From positions 62,001-126,000 of the forward strand of contig NZ_AP018721.1 of the NCBI RefSeq assembly GCF_003967275.1: a stretch of 64,000 bases of DNA, in the 5' to 3' direction. Position 1 is the stretch's first letter, and the number at the start of each line of letters is the position of its first letter. Made by a program: the position numbers and the translations under genes. This document shows positions 32,268 through 40,207 of the stretch, piece by piece. Below the pieces are notes generated by a model that saw nothing but the letters and a program-made list of their open reading frames with translations, was not told where the DNA came from and searched no databases. This DNA comes from Sulfuritortus calidifontis. Its GTDB lineage: Bacteria > Pseudomonadota > Gammaproteobacteria > Burkholderiales > Thiobacillaceae.

Positions 32268-32686
32268 TGCTGGACGCCGAGAGCCACATCCGCGCGCGCC
32301 TGGCGGACATCCCTGGCTTGGCCGGGGTGCATGGCCTGGCCGACTTCGGTCAGGACGGCATCGCTGGCAAGCGCCTGCCAGCCATCTTCGTCGGCGCGGA
32401 CGGCTACCGGGTGATCGATGCATCTTCTGCCCGCTGCCGCGTGGCGGTGCGCTGGCTTGTGGTGGTGGCGGTGAGCAATGTCGCACGGGTGCGCGAGGGC
32501 GACGCCGCGCGCGCCGATGCCTCCGACATCGTGCGCGAGGCCTTCGCGCGGCTCTTGGGCTGGCAGCCCACGCCAGCCTGGCAGCCCATGCAGCCTGTGG
32601 CCGCCCCGCGCCCGGACTACGCCGCGGGCACGCTGCTGTGGCCGCTGGCCTTCGAGACCGTCGAACTCATTGAGAGGAAGCCGTGA
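32267..32686 (+). CDS. Mu gp37-like protein (DUF1834)
   Basis: 139 residues starting MLDAESHIRARLADIPGLAGVHG. It has a central hydrophobic strand pair (CRVAVRWLVVVAVS) and a C-terminal GTLLWPLAFETVELIE, matching the gp37 family, a probable tail-terminator/connector protein. It overlaps the following GTG start by 4 bases. Confidence 0.8.
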   Translation: MLDAESHIRARLADIPGLAGVHGLADFGQDGIAGKRLPAIFVGADGYRVIDASSARCRVAVRWLVVVAVSNVARVREGDAARADASDIVREAFARLLGWQPTPAWQPMQPVAAPRPDYAAGTLLWPLAFETVELIERKP

Positions 32687-32862
32687 AGATCGAACTCACC
32701 CAGCCCCACACCCACGCCGGGCAGCCCTACCTGCCGGGCGAAGTGCTCGACCTGCCCGAGGATGCCGCCCGCTGGCTGATCGAGGCAGGCGTGGCGCAGC
32801 CCTCACCCCAAGACCCTCTCCCAGCTGGAGAGGGGAGCAAGAACCCCAAGCGCAAGGAGTAA
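32683..32862 (+). CDS. 59-residue tail-region protein (GTG start)
   Basis: Starts GTGAAGATCGAACTC with GAGGAAGC upstream and couples to gp37. MKIELTQPHTHAGQPYLPGE and DAARWLIEAGVAQ form a small beta/helix domain often seen before the tail tube gene in B3-like phages. The end (PSPQDPLPAGEGSKNPK) derives from a CCTCTCC/GGAGAGG repeat palindrome like those elsewhere in the window. Confidence 0.6.
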   Translation: MKIELTQPHTHAGQPYLPGEVLDLPEDAARWLIEAGVAQPSPQDPLPAGEGSKNPKRKE

Positions 32863-32865
32863 AAC

Positions 32866-33612
32866 ATGGCTATCGAGACTCAATACTACAGCTTCCAGGG
32901 CATCGTCACGCTCGGCACTGCCGGCAGCAACGCGCTGGAGGAATACGAGGTCGGCAACTGCCCCGCCTTGTCCGTCGATCTTCAGGTGGAGACCATCGAG
33001 CACACCGAGAGCTGGTCCGGCCAGCGCATGACCGATCTGCGCCTCATCAAGGCCAAGAAGGCCAGCATCAAGATGACGCTTGAGAGCTTAAGCCTGGACA
33101 ATCTGGCGCTCGGGCTCTATGGGCAGACACTCACCCGCGCTGCCGGCACCGTCACCGCCGAGTCGCTCGGCACGGTGGTGGCCGGCATGGTCTACCCGCT
33201 CGCCAACCCGGTCGGCGTCTCGTCCGTGGTGGTCAAGGACGGCGCGGATGCGACCGTGCCGGCCACGAAATACGAGCTGGATGCCACCTTTGGCGCGGTC
33301 AAGGTGCTCGACACCACCGGCACCACCATGCCGTGGAAGGTGGACTATGCCTACGGCAGCGCTAAAAACGTGGGCATGTTCCTGGTCAATCCGCCCGCGC
33401 GGCGGCTGCGCCTGCGCGGGGTGAACACCGCGCAGTCCAACGCCCCTGTGCTGGTGGAGCTGCACAAGGTGCAGTTCGACCCGATCAAGAACCTTGCGCT
33501 GATCCAGGACGATCTGGGCAAGCTGGAGTTCGAGGGCTCGGTGCTGGCCGATCCCACGAAGGCCACCGATCCGATGCTCGGCATGTTCGGGCGGGTGGTG
33601 ATGGCGGGGTAA
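32866..33612 (+). CDS. Major tail tube protein (siphovirus type)
   Basis: 248 residues from the ATG at 32866 (AAGGAG upstream). Beta-rich throughout, with conserved TIEHTESWSGQRMTDLRLIKAKKASIKMTLESLSLDN and a C-terminal KLEFEGSVLADP. This is the tube family of non-contractile transposable phages. No sheath gene is adjacent, which supports a flexible tail. Confidence 0.85.
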   Translation: MAIETQYYSFQGIVTLGTAGSNALEEYEVGNCPALSVDLQVETIEHTESWSGQRMTDLRLIKAKKASIKMTLESLSLDNLALGLYGQTLTRAAGTVTAESLGTVVAGMVYPLANPVGVSSVVVKDGADATVPATKYELDATFGAVKVLDTTGTTMPWKVDYAYGSAKNVGMFLVNPPARRLRLRGVNTAQSNAPVLVELHKVQFDPIKNLALIQDDLGKLEFEGSVLADPTKATDPMLGMFGRVVMAG

Positions 33613-33615
33613 GCG

Positions 33616-33882
33616 ATGAGTGATCGCACCATCGAGCCTGTCTCCGTGGCCGACCGTGCCGGCTACGGCCTGGCAGGTTGCCCGGATTGCCATTGGGCCA
33701 GCGTCGGGGCCGATCCCGCCCCGTTCGACTGGATGTGCCATGCGCCTCTGGTGGTGGCCATGCTCGACGGCAACGCGGCCACGCCTTGTCGCTACGCGCG
33801 GGAGTTCTCTACCGTGTGCGGCGCGCAGGGTCGATTCTTTCGCGCGCGCGAGGGCGGGATCAATGGCTGTCTTGCGGTTTAA
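33616..33882 (+). CDS. Cys-rich small phage protein
   Basis: 88 residues starting 3 bases after the tube gene. Several Cys residues (AGCPDCHW, MCHAPL, TPCRYAREFSTVCG) suggest a metal or disulfide site. The opening motif TIEPVSVAD recurs in the next protein (LEPVSVADLPAF). Role unknown. Confidence 0.6.
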   Translation: MSDRTIEPVSVADRAGYGLAGCPDCHWASVGADPAPFDWMCHAPLVVAMLDGNAATPCRYAREFSTVCGAQGRFFRAREGGINGCLAV

Positions 33883-34066
33883 ACAGTTGACAGCGGCTGC
33901 TTGCCCACGCGCCGCAGGCGCGTCTGTGCGAGCAGTCGATCGGCCTGTCCATGATGAAATCGATCTGCCGCTTACCTGTCATGCTTTCCGTGTGCTCGAT
34001 GCGACGAAACGTCACGGTCACGTTAGCGGCGGTCGTGGCGCAATCAATCATCCGGTCATGAATCAT
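33860..34066 (-). CDS. Possible minus-strand small protein
   Basis: 68 residues (MIHDRMIDCATTAANVTVTF...) filling the 180-base gap between two plus-strand tail genes. Its start ATG shares CATG with the plus-strand start at 34065. The composition is protein-like and a segment (RIEHTESMTGKRQIDF) resembles the tube protein's IEHTESWSGQRMTD, so it could be an inverted degenerate fragment instead. Ribosome site weak. Confidence 0.35.
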   Translation of the reverse strand: MIHDRMIDCATTAANVTVTFRRIEHTESMTGKRQIDFIMDRPIDCSHRRACGAWASSRCQLFKPQDSH

Positions 34067-34436
34067 GAATCCAAGTCTACCTGAAACATTAGAACCCGTC
34101 TCCGTCGCCGACCTGCCGGCTTTTCTCAAGGCCATCGAACCCATCGCTGCCGAGATCGCATCGGGCGACATCATGGGTGCGCTGCTGCGCCATGCCGATG
34201 CCGTGATCGAGGCTACCGCCATCGGCGCCAGAGTGGATCGCGCCTGGCTTGGCGCGCAGAAACCGGACGTGCTGGTGGAGCTCGCCTCCCGCGTGCTGGA
34301 GGTGAACTGGGATTTTTTCGTCCAGCGCGTGCTGCCCGCGATCAATCAGGCGGCCGAGCGGCTGGCGCGGATCGTCTCTGGTGGCACGAGTGGGTCGCCC
34401 GACTCGTCGGCGCAGGATTCGACTACGCAGCCGTGA
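34065..34436 (+). CDS. Tail assembly chaperone (lambda G-like)
   Basis: 123 residues, acidic and helical (LEPVSVADLPAFLKAIEPIAAEIASGD; LASRVLEVNWDFFVQRVLPAINQAAERLARIV). The position between tube and tape measure is that of lambda G. A TTTTTTC heptamer at 34313-34319 sits in the 0 frame as T TTT TTC, and a reading frame in -1 continues past its stop (see 34319-34585). Confidence 0.65.
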   Translation: MNPSLPETLEPVSVADLPAFLKAIEPIAAEIASGDIMGALLRHADAVIEATAIGARVDRAWLGAQKPDVLVELASRVLEVNWDFFVQRVLPAINQAAERLARIVSGGTSGSPDSSAQDSTTQP

Positions 34437-34585
34437 TGAAGATGCCGTGGACGCTGGCGCGCGATTTCGCCGAAGCCGTGGTGCGGATCGAGCGCGAGAA
34501 GCTCCTCGCAGCGGCGGTGGCGGCGCGGGCCGCGCAGGCGGATGAAAAGGGGTGGGAGAAGTGGCTGAAGGCGGTCAGCGCATGA
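34319..34585 (+). CDS. -1 frame extension (lambda T-like part of a GT fusion) or separate small gene
   Basis: The -1 frame after TTTTTTC is open to TGA 34583-34585 and encodes WWHEWVARLVGAGFDYAAVMKMPWTLARDF plus a charged helix, the usual look of the T domain. It can be made by a -1 slip, or by independent initiation at the ATG 34436 that overlaps the upstream stop (TGATG). The first 20 residues after the slip would be an Arg/Ala-rich linker. Confidence 0.5.
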   Translation, partial: RPARAARDQSGGRAAGADRLWWHEWVARLVGAGFDYAAVMKMPWTLARDFAEAVVRIEREKLLAAAVAARAAQADEKGWEKWLKAVSA

Positions 34586-34781
34586 ACAGGATGCGGCCGA
34601 GCATCCTCGGCCAGCGCCAGCCGACGCCTTCGGCGATGCCGAGCACGATGCCCAGGATGAGCACGCAAGCCCACGTCATGACGATCCAGCCAAGGCCGCC
34701 TGCCCACAGCAGGAAGGCTGCCGCAGGCATGGCGACGAGCAGCGCGCCCGTGAAAAGACCGGAGAGGATGGACTGACACAT
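34575..34781 (-). CDS. Possible minus-strand two-span membrane protein
   Basis: 68 residues (MCQSILSGLFTGALLVAMPA...) with two clear hydrophobic segments and a basic C-terminus (RWPRMLGRILFMR). The plus strand in this gap encodes only a Pro/Met-rich unlikely frame. The start shares CATG with the tape-measure ATG; no ribosome site is evident. It could be a membrane moron. Confidence 0.45.
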   Translation of the reverse strand: MCQSILSGLFTGALLVAMPAAAFLLWAGGLGWIVMTWACVLILGIVLGIAEGVGWRWPRMLGRILFMR

Positions 34782-37700
34782 GGCGACCGATACTACCATC
34801 GCCATCCGCCTCGCGCTAGAGGGCAACCAGCGTGTCAAGGCCGCGCTGCGCGACGTCGAATCGCAGTCCGACCGGCTTGCTCAGGCGCTGCGCCGCATCG
34901 GTCATTACGGCGCAGCCGCTTTTGCGTTTTCGGGTCTCAACAACAGCCTGTCCGGCCTTGCGCAACTGGCCGATCAAGTGCAGGCGGTCAATGCGCGGCT
35001 CAAGCTTTCCACGGACGGCCTGCGCGAATTCGTCGCCGCGCAGCAGTTGGCCTACCGGGTCGCGGCGCAGACGGGCGCGGGCTACGAGGCGGTGGCCACG
35101 CTCTACACGCGGCTCGCGCAGGGCGCGCGCGGCTTCGGTCTCACGCAGGAACAAGTGGCGCGCACCACGGAGGCGACCGCGCTGGCGCTCAAGGTCTCAG
35201 GCGCTTCAGCGGCCGAGGCCTCCTCCGTCATCCGCCAGTTTTCCCAGGCGCTGGGCGCGGGCGCGCTGCGTGGCGACGAGTTCAATTCCATCATGGAGAA
35301 CGGCGGGCGGCTCGCCCAGGCGCTGGCCGATGGCCTTGGCCTGCCGATCGGCCGCCTGCGCGAGCTGGCCGAGCAGGGTCTGCTCACCACGGACATCATC
35401 ACGCGCGCGCTCGAATCGCAGCGGCAGAAACTAGCCGACGAAGCCGCGCGCATGCCAAATACGATAGGCCAGTCGCTCTCCGAGGTGCGCGACCAGTTTA
35501 GCCGCGTGGTCGATGAGTTCAATCGGGCGACGGGCGCGACGGCGGGGCTGGCCAGCGGCTTCTCGGCGCTGGCGCAGCACATGCAGACGGCGCTGGGGGT
35601 GGCGGGTGTCGCCGCCGCCGGGGCCATGACGGCCGCCATCGTGCGCGGCGCGCAGGCGGCGCGCACAGCCATCGGCGAGATGCTGGCGAAGATCGCCGCC
35701 GACCGGCAGGCGGCGATTTCGGCTCAGGCCGTGACCGCCCACGAGGTGGCCAAGGCACAGGCCATGCTTGCGTCAGCCAATGCAGCGGTCGCCGCATCGA
35801 GCGGCATGGCGCGTCTTTCCGTCGTGCAGACGCAACTTGTCCCGGCGCAGCAGCGGCTCGCCGCCGCGCAGGCGGCGCACAATGCGGCGATGGCCGCCGG
35901 AACCGGCATCGCGCGCGGCCTGTCCGCGGCGCTTGGCCTGGTCGGCGGCCCGCTCGGCCTGATACTCACGCTGCTCACCGCCGGAGCGACGGCCTGGGCC
36001 ATCTGGGGCGATCGCGCGAAATCGTCGGCTGACAAAGCCAGGGACGCCATCGACGCGGCGCGTGAGGCCGCCGAGCGGCTGCGCAAAGAGGAGCGATTCG
36101 GCACGGGCGACGCCGCCATCTTCCGCGAGAGCATCGCCGCGCTGGAGCAAAAGGAGCGGCTGCTCAATGAGTCCGTGGCAAAGGCCGGTTCTAAGGCGGC
36201 CGCCGAGGAACTCAAGCGGGTGCGCGCAGAACTCGCCGCGCGCAAGGATGAACTTGCCAAGATCGAAGCGCGCGAAAAAGCGCTCGGCGGCCCTACCGTA
36301 CTGGGCGCGGAACTGCTCGGCAAGCAGTTCGACCAGTACATCGACCAATATCGCAAGAAGCTCGACCCGCTTTCCGCCGCGCTCAAGGAGCTGCGTGAGC
36401 AGGCCGCGAAGGCCGGGATCGCGTTGAATTCCGATAAGTTCAAGCAAGCCGAGGCATTGGTGCGCAAGTCGTTCGAGAAAAGCGAAACCCGGCTGCCCTC
36501 CCTCGCCGATGCCTTCGACGCCGAACTCGCCCGCCTCAAAGACGGCTTGAAGACGGCCGAAAGCGTCATCGAAGAGAGCTTCAAAGGCCGTTTGCTGACC
36601 GAAAACCAGTACTGGCAGGCCCGCGCCGAGACGCAGCGCCGCGCGCTCGATCTGGAAGAGCGCGGCCTCTCCGACAAGCTCGCCGCGCAGCAAGACCTGA
36701 TCCGGCGGCTCTCCGGCGTGAAGCCCAAGGACGCCAACCAGCAGGCCGAGATCGCCGAGCGTCTGCGCGAGGCGCGCGACAAGGCCGCCGAATTGCAGGC
36801 GCAGCTCGATGCCCTGAATGGCCGCCGGGTGGCGGTGGAGCTTGCCATCCAGGTCGATCGCGCCCGGCTCGACAAGGAACTGGCCGACATCAAGGCCAGG
36901 CTCGCGCAGGAATTCGCCCAGGCCACCGGCACGGAGACGCCCGAGATGCGCCTGGCCGCCATCCGCCGCGAGTACGACGACCTCCTCGCCCGCTTCGGCG
37001 ACGATCCGGCTTTGCGCGAGCTGGTCGATAAGCTCGTGCCGGTCAAGGCCGCGCAGGCCAATCTCGCCGCGCTGGAAGCGAAGTGGCGCGAGGCCATCGA
37101 GCGCATGCGCCAGGCCCAGGACAACGCCAACGTCTTGCAGCAGGCTGGCACGCTCACGTCCGCGCAGGCGCAGGCGCGCATCGAGGCCGCCGCGCGCGAG
37201 GCCAAGGGCGCGCTGGAGGCGCTGCTGCCCGATCTGGAAGCGGCGATGCAGACGCTTTTCCCGCCCGATGAGGTGGCGCGGCGCATGGAGACCATGCGCG
37301 CCGAGATCACCAAGACCCAGCCGGTGGCGGACTCGCTGATGACCAAGGTTGCCGGGCAGATGCAGGACGCCTTCGCCAACGCCTTCGGCGACATCGTCAC
37401 CGGCACCAAGACCGTGGCGGACGCCTTCCGCTCGATGGCGCAGTCCATCCTGCAATCGCTGGCGCGCATCTTCGCGCAGCGGGCGGCTGAGGGGATTTTC
37501 AAAGCCGTCCTTAAATCGTTCGGCGTGCGCAAGAACGCGCAAGGCGGCGTCTACACGTCCGAATCGCTTGCGCGCTACGCCAACCGGATCGTCTCCGCGC
37601 CGACGCTGTTCACCTTCGCCACCGGCGGCATTCCGCGCCTGGGGCTGATGGGCGAAGCCGGGCCTGAGGCCATCATGCCGCTCAAACGCGGGCCGGATGG

Positions 37701-37884
37701 TCGGCTTGGCGTGGAGGCGCACGGCGCGGGCAATGTCGTGGTCAACGTCGCTGTCGACGCCTCAGGCTCGCGGGTCGAAGGCGATGCGGGCAGCGCGCGG
37801 CAACTCGGCGACATGATCGCCGGTGCTGTGCGCGGCATCCTGGTGGCCGAGAAGCGGCCAGGCGGGCTGCTGGCGGGGGCTTGA
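34780..37884 (+). CDS. Tape measure protein
   Basis: 1034 residues, mostly helix. The N-terminal tape-measure domain (about 60-260) includes YEAVATLYTRLAQGARGFGLT and RGDEFNSIMENGGRLAQALADGLG. It has a hydrophobic segment near residue 385 (LGLVGGPLGLILTLLTAGATAW), long coiled coils, and a lambda H-like C-terminus (IPRLGLMGEAGPEAIMPLKR). It sets tail length and is injected with DNA. At about 1.5 angstroms per residue it predicts a tail near 150 nm. Confidence 0.93.
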   Translation: MATDTTIAIRLALEGNQRVKAALRDVESQSDRLAQALRRIGHYGAAAFAFSGLNNSLSGLAQLADQVQAVNARLKLSTDGLREFVAAQQLAYRVAAQTGAGYEAVATLYTRLAQGARGFGLTQEQVARTTEATALALKVSGASAAEASSVIRQFSQALGAGALRGDEFNSIMENGGRLAQALADGLGLPIGRLRELAEQGLLTTDIITRALESQRQKLADEAARMPNTIGQSLSEVRDQFSRVVDEFNRATGATAGLASGFSALAQHMQTALGVAGVAAAGAMTAAIVRGAQAARTAIGEMLAKIAADRQAAISAQAVTAHEVAKAQAMLASANAAVAASSGMARLSVVQTQLVPAQQRLAAAQAAHNAAMAAGTGIARGLSAALGLVGGPLGLILTLLTAGATAWAIWGDRAKSSADKARDAIDAAREAAERLRKEERFGTGDAAIFRESIAALEQKERLLNESVAKAGSKAAAEELKRVRAELAARKDELAKIEAREKALGGPTVLGAELLGKQFDQYIDQYRKKLDPLSAALKELREQAAKAGIALNSDKFKQAEALVRKSFEKSETRLPSLADAFDAELARLKDGLKTAESVIEESFKGRLLTENQYWQARAETQRRALDLEERGLSDKLAAQQDLIRRLSGVKPKDANQQAEIAERLREARDKAAELQAQLDALNGRRVAVELAIQVDRARLDKELADIKARLAQEFAQATGTETPEMRLAAIRREYDDLLARFGDDPALRELVDKLVPVKAAQANLAALEAKWREAIERMRQAQDNANVLQQAGTLTSAQAQARIEAAAREAKGALEALLPDLEAAMQTLFPPDEVARRMETMRAEITKTQPVADSLMTKVAGQMQDAFANAFGDIVTGTKTVADAFRSMAQSILQSLARIFAQRAAEGIFKAVLKSFGVRKNAQGGVYTSESLARYANRIVSAPTLFTFATGGIPRLGLMGEAGPEAIMPLKRGPDGRLGVEAHGAGNVVVNVAVDASGSRVEGDAGSARQLGDMIAGAVRGILVAEKRPGGLLAGA

Positions 37885-37885
37885 G

Positions 37886-38215
37886 ATGGCAGCGTGGACG
37901 TGGCCCGTTGCGAGCGGTGAGCGCATGGAGATCGCCCCGCGCGTGCGCGTGACGCGCTTTGGCGACGGGTATGAACAGCGCACCCCGGATGGCATCCACA
38001 CGATGCTGCGCAAGTGGAGCGTGCGCCTGGCGGCGGACGAGTCAACAGTCAAGGCGGCGGACGATTTCCTGCGCGCGCGCGCTGGCGTCGAGCCGTTCGA
38101 CTGGACGGCGCTGGATCACCGGCCCGGCAAGTGGGTGTGCCGATCCTGGAGCGTGAGCTATGGGCCGGGCGGCGGCGCGGAGCTGGCCGCGACCTTCGAG
38201 GAGGTGGCGCTGTGA
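37886..38215 (+). CDS. Minor tail protein (lambda M-like)
   Basis: 109 residues. Conserved pattern: RVRVTRFGDGYEQRTPDGI...MLRKWSVRLAADE...FDWTALDHRPGKWVCRSW. The protein joins the tape measure/tail-tip complex. It starts just after the tape-measure stop (TTGAGATG) and overlaps L by GTGA. Confidence 0.85.
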   Translation: MAAWTWPVASGERMEIAPRVRVTRFGDGYEQRTPDGIHTMLRKWSVRLAADESTVKAADDFLRARAGVEPFDWTALDHRPGKWVCRSWSVSYGPGGGAELAATFEEVAL

Positions 38216-38901
38216 GCATCCAGGCCGACATCCAGCAGGCCCAGCTTCCAGCCATCGTCGAGCTCTATGAGCTGGATACGACCGTCGTGGGCGGCATGGA
38301 TGTGCTGCGCTTCACCCCGCACGGCCCGAACGAGCTGGGCGGCGACATCGTGTTCGGCGGGCTGACCTATACCAGCCTGCCAATCGAGGCCTCCGGCTTC
38401 GCGCGTTCCGGCCAAGGCGCGCTGCCGCGCCCGAAGCTGGCGGTCGCCAACGTCAGCGGGCTGGTGGGCGCGGTGGCCGACGATCTGATCGGCGCGAAGC
38501 TCATCCGCGAGCGCACGTTCATCAAGTATCTCGACGCGGTCAATTTCGCGGGCGGCAACCCGCAGGCCGACCCGAACCAGGTGATCGACCGCGAAATCTG
38601 GTTCGTCGATCGCAAGGCCACCGAGAACAAGCTGCTGGTGGAGTTCGAGCTGGCGGCGGCCTTCGACCTGGCTGGCGTGATGCTGCCGCGCCGCCAGTTC
38701 GTGCAGAACGTCTGTCCGTGGCGCTACCGTGGGCCTGAGTGCTGCTACACCGGCGGCCCCGTGGCCGACGAGAAAGACCAGCCGACCGCCGACCCGGCAA
38801 AAGACCGCTGCGGCAAGCGGCTCGCTTCCTGCAAGCTGCGCTTCGGGCCATACGCAGAACTCCCGTTCGGCGGCTTCCCTGCCGTGGGGCTGCTGCGATG
38901 A
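38212..38901 (+). CDS. Minor tail protein (lambda L-like)
   Basis: 229 residues with a GTG start. The C-terminal half has the Cys cluster typical of gpL (QNVCPWRYRGPECCYTGG...RCGKRLASCKLRFG), shown in lambda to hold an iron-sulfur cluster, and ends in the family motif PFGGFPAVGLLR. It is a tail-tip component. Confidence 0.9.
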   Translation: MSIQADIQQAQLPAIVELYELDTTVVGGMDVLRFTPHGPNELGGDIVFGGLTYTSLPIEASGFARSGQGALPRPKLAVANVSGLVGAVADDLIGAKLIRERTFIKYLDAVNFAGGNPQADPNQVIDREIWFVDRKATENKLLVEFELAAAFDLAGVMLPRRQFVQNVCPWRYRGPECCYTGGPVADEKDQPTADPAKDRCGKRLASCKLRFGPYAELPFGGFPAVGLLR

Positions 38902-39608
38902 TGGATTTCTCGCCCATCTTGGATGACGTCCGCGAACACGCCGCGCGCGAAGCGCCGCGCGAGTGCTGCGGGCTGGCGGTGGTGGTCAAGGGCCGGTTGC
39001 GCTATTGGCCTTGCCGCAACATCGCGGGCGAGGCCGAGTTCGCCATCCACCCGGAAGACCAGGCCGCGGCAGAAGACGCTGGCGAGGTGGTGGCTGTCTG
39101 CCACAGCCACGTGCATCTGCCGCCCGTGCCGTCCGAGGCTGATCGGGTGATGTGCGAGGCCACCGGGCTGCCGTGGTTGATCGTCTCGCATCCGGCTGGC
39201 ACGCATGAGATGCTCGCGCCATCCGGCTACCGCGCGCCGCTCATCGGGCGGCCCTTCGTGCATGGTGTGCTCGACTGCTACGCGCTGTGCCGCGACTACT
39301 ACCGCGAGGTGTGCGGCGTCACCCTGCCCGACTACCGGCGCGAGGACGACTGGTGGCTCAAGGGCGGCAATTTGTATCTCGACCACTTCGCCGAGGCCGG
39401 GTTTGTGGAGATCGCGCCCGATGCGCTCGGGCCACACGACGCGGTGCTGATGCAGATCGCCAGCCCCGTGCCCAACCACGCAGGCGTGATCGACGCCGAC
39501 GGCTATCTCGTGCACCACTGTCACGGCAGGCTCTCCAGCCGCGATGTCTATGGCGGCTATTGGCGCAAGGTGACCACCCACGTGCTGCGGCACAGGAGCA
39601 TGGCATGA
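38898..39608 (+). CDS. Tail-tip hydrolase (lambda K-like; JAMM plus NlpC/P60)
   Basis: 236 residues. The N-terminal JAB/MPN domain has VAVCHSHVHLPPVPSEAD (metal-binding His residues). The C-terminal NlpC/P60 peptidase has VLDCYALCRDYYR with the catalytic Cys, and a later His (PNHAGVI). It probably opens peptidoglycan during entry. Start overlaps the gpL stop (ATGATG). Confidence 0.9.
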   Translation: MMDFSPILDDVREHAAREAPRECCGLAVVVKGRLRYWPCRNIAGEAEFAIHPEDQAAAEDAGEVVAVCHSHVHLPPVPSEADRVMCEATGLPWLIVSHPAGTHEMLAPSGYRAPLIGRPFVHGVLDCYALCRDYYREVCGVTLPDYRREDDWWLKGGNLYLDHFAEAGFVEIAPDALGPHDAVLMQIASPVPNHAGVIDADGYLVHHCHGRLSSRDVYGGYWRKVTTHVLRHRSMA

Positions 39609-40207
39609 GGACGGTGCGGCTCTACGGCCATCTGGCCAAGCGCTTCGGGCGCGTGCACCGCTATGAGGTGCGCACGCCGGCCGAGGCCGTGCGCGCATTG
39701 TGTGCGACGCTGCCCGGCTTCCGGCAGCACGTGATCGAGCACTCCAGGCCAGGTTACCGCGTGCTCGATGGCAAGGTGGCGCGCGACATCGACACGCTGG
39801 CGCTGCCAGCCGATGGCGTGATCAAGATCGTGCCCGTGACGGCTGGCGCCGGGCGCGGGCTTGGAAGTGTCATCCTGGGAGCGGCATTGATCGCCGTTGG
39901 CGTCGCCACCGGCGGCTCCGGGCTGTCGCTTAGCGCAGCCTGGGCCGCAGGCGGCGCAACCTTCGCTGGAGCAATCGCGTTCAACGTCGGCATGTCTCTG
40001 GTACTGGGCGGCGTGGCGCAGATGCTCTCGCCGCAGCCCAAGACGCCAGGCGCGCCGGATCGTCCGGAAAACCGCCCATCCTACATCTTCGACGGGCCGG
40101 TCAACACCGCCGCGCAGGGCAACCCGGTGCCGGTGTGCTATGGGCGGCTCATCGTCGGCTCGCAGGTCATCTCCGCTGGCATGGCCGCCGAGGAGTACGC
40201 GGCATGA
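39605..40207 (+). CDS. Tail assembly protein (lambda I-like)
   Basis: 200 residues. A ubiquitin-like N-domain (MRTVRLYGHLAKRFGRVHRYEV), a hydrophobic glycine-rich middle (SVILGAALIAVGVATGGSGL) and an end that reads GNPVPVCYGRLIVGSQVISAG, as in the gpI family. It is coupled by ATGA to both neighbours. A plus-oriented dispersed motif lies at 39697. Confidence 0.88.
   Translation: MRTVRLYGHLAKRFGRVHRYEVRTPAEAVRALCATLPGFRQHVIEHSRPGYRVLDGKVARDIDTLALPADGVIKIVPVTAGAGRGLGSVILGAALIAVGVATGGSGLSLSAAWAAGGATFAGAIAFNVGMSLVLGGVAQMLSPQPKTPGAPDRPENRPSYIFDGPVNTAAQGNPVPVCYGRLIVGSQVISAGMAAEEYAA

Noticed and set aside
29772-32486. Minus-strand frame of 904 codons
   Set aside because: Spans four clear Mu-like head genes on the other strand; no start signal or domain.
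34552-34776. Plus-strand 74-codon frame before the tape measure
   Set aside because: Pro/Met/Arg-rich, no ribosome site; the opposite strand encodes a plausible membrane protein.
35724-37722. Two long minus-strand frames opposite the tape measure gene
   Set aside because: Ser/Arg- or Gly/Asp-rich shadows of a helical coding sequence.
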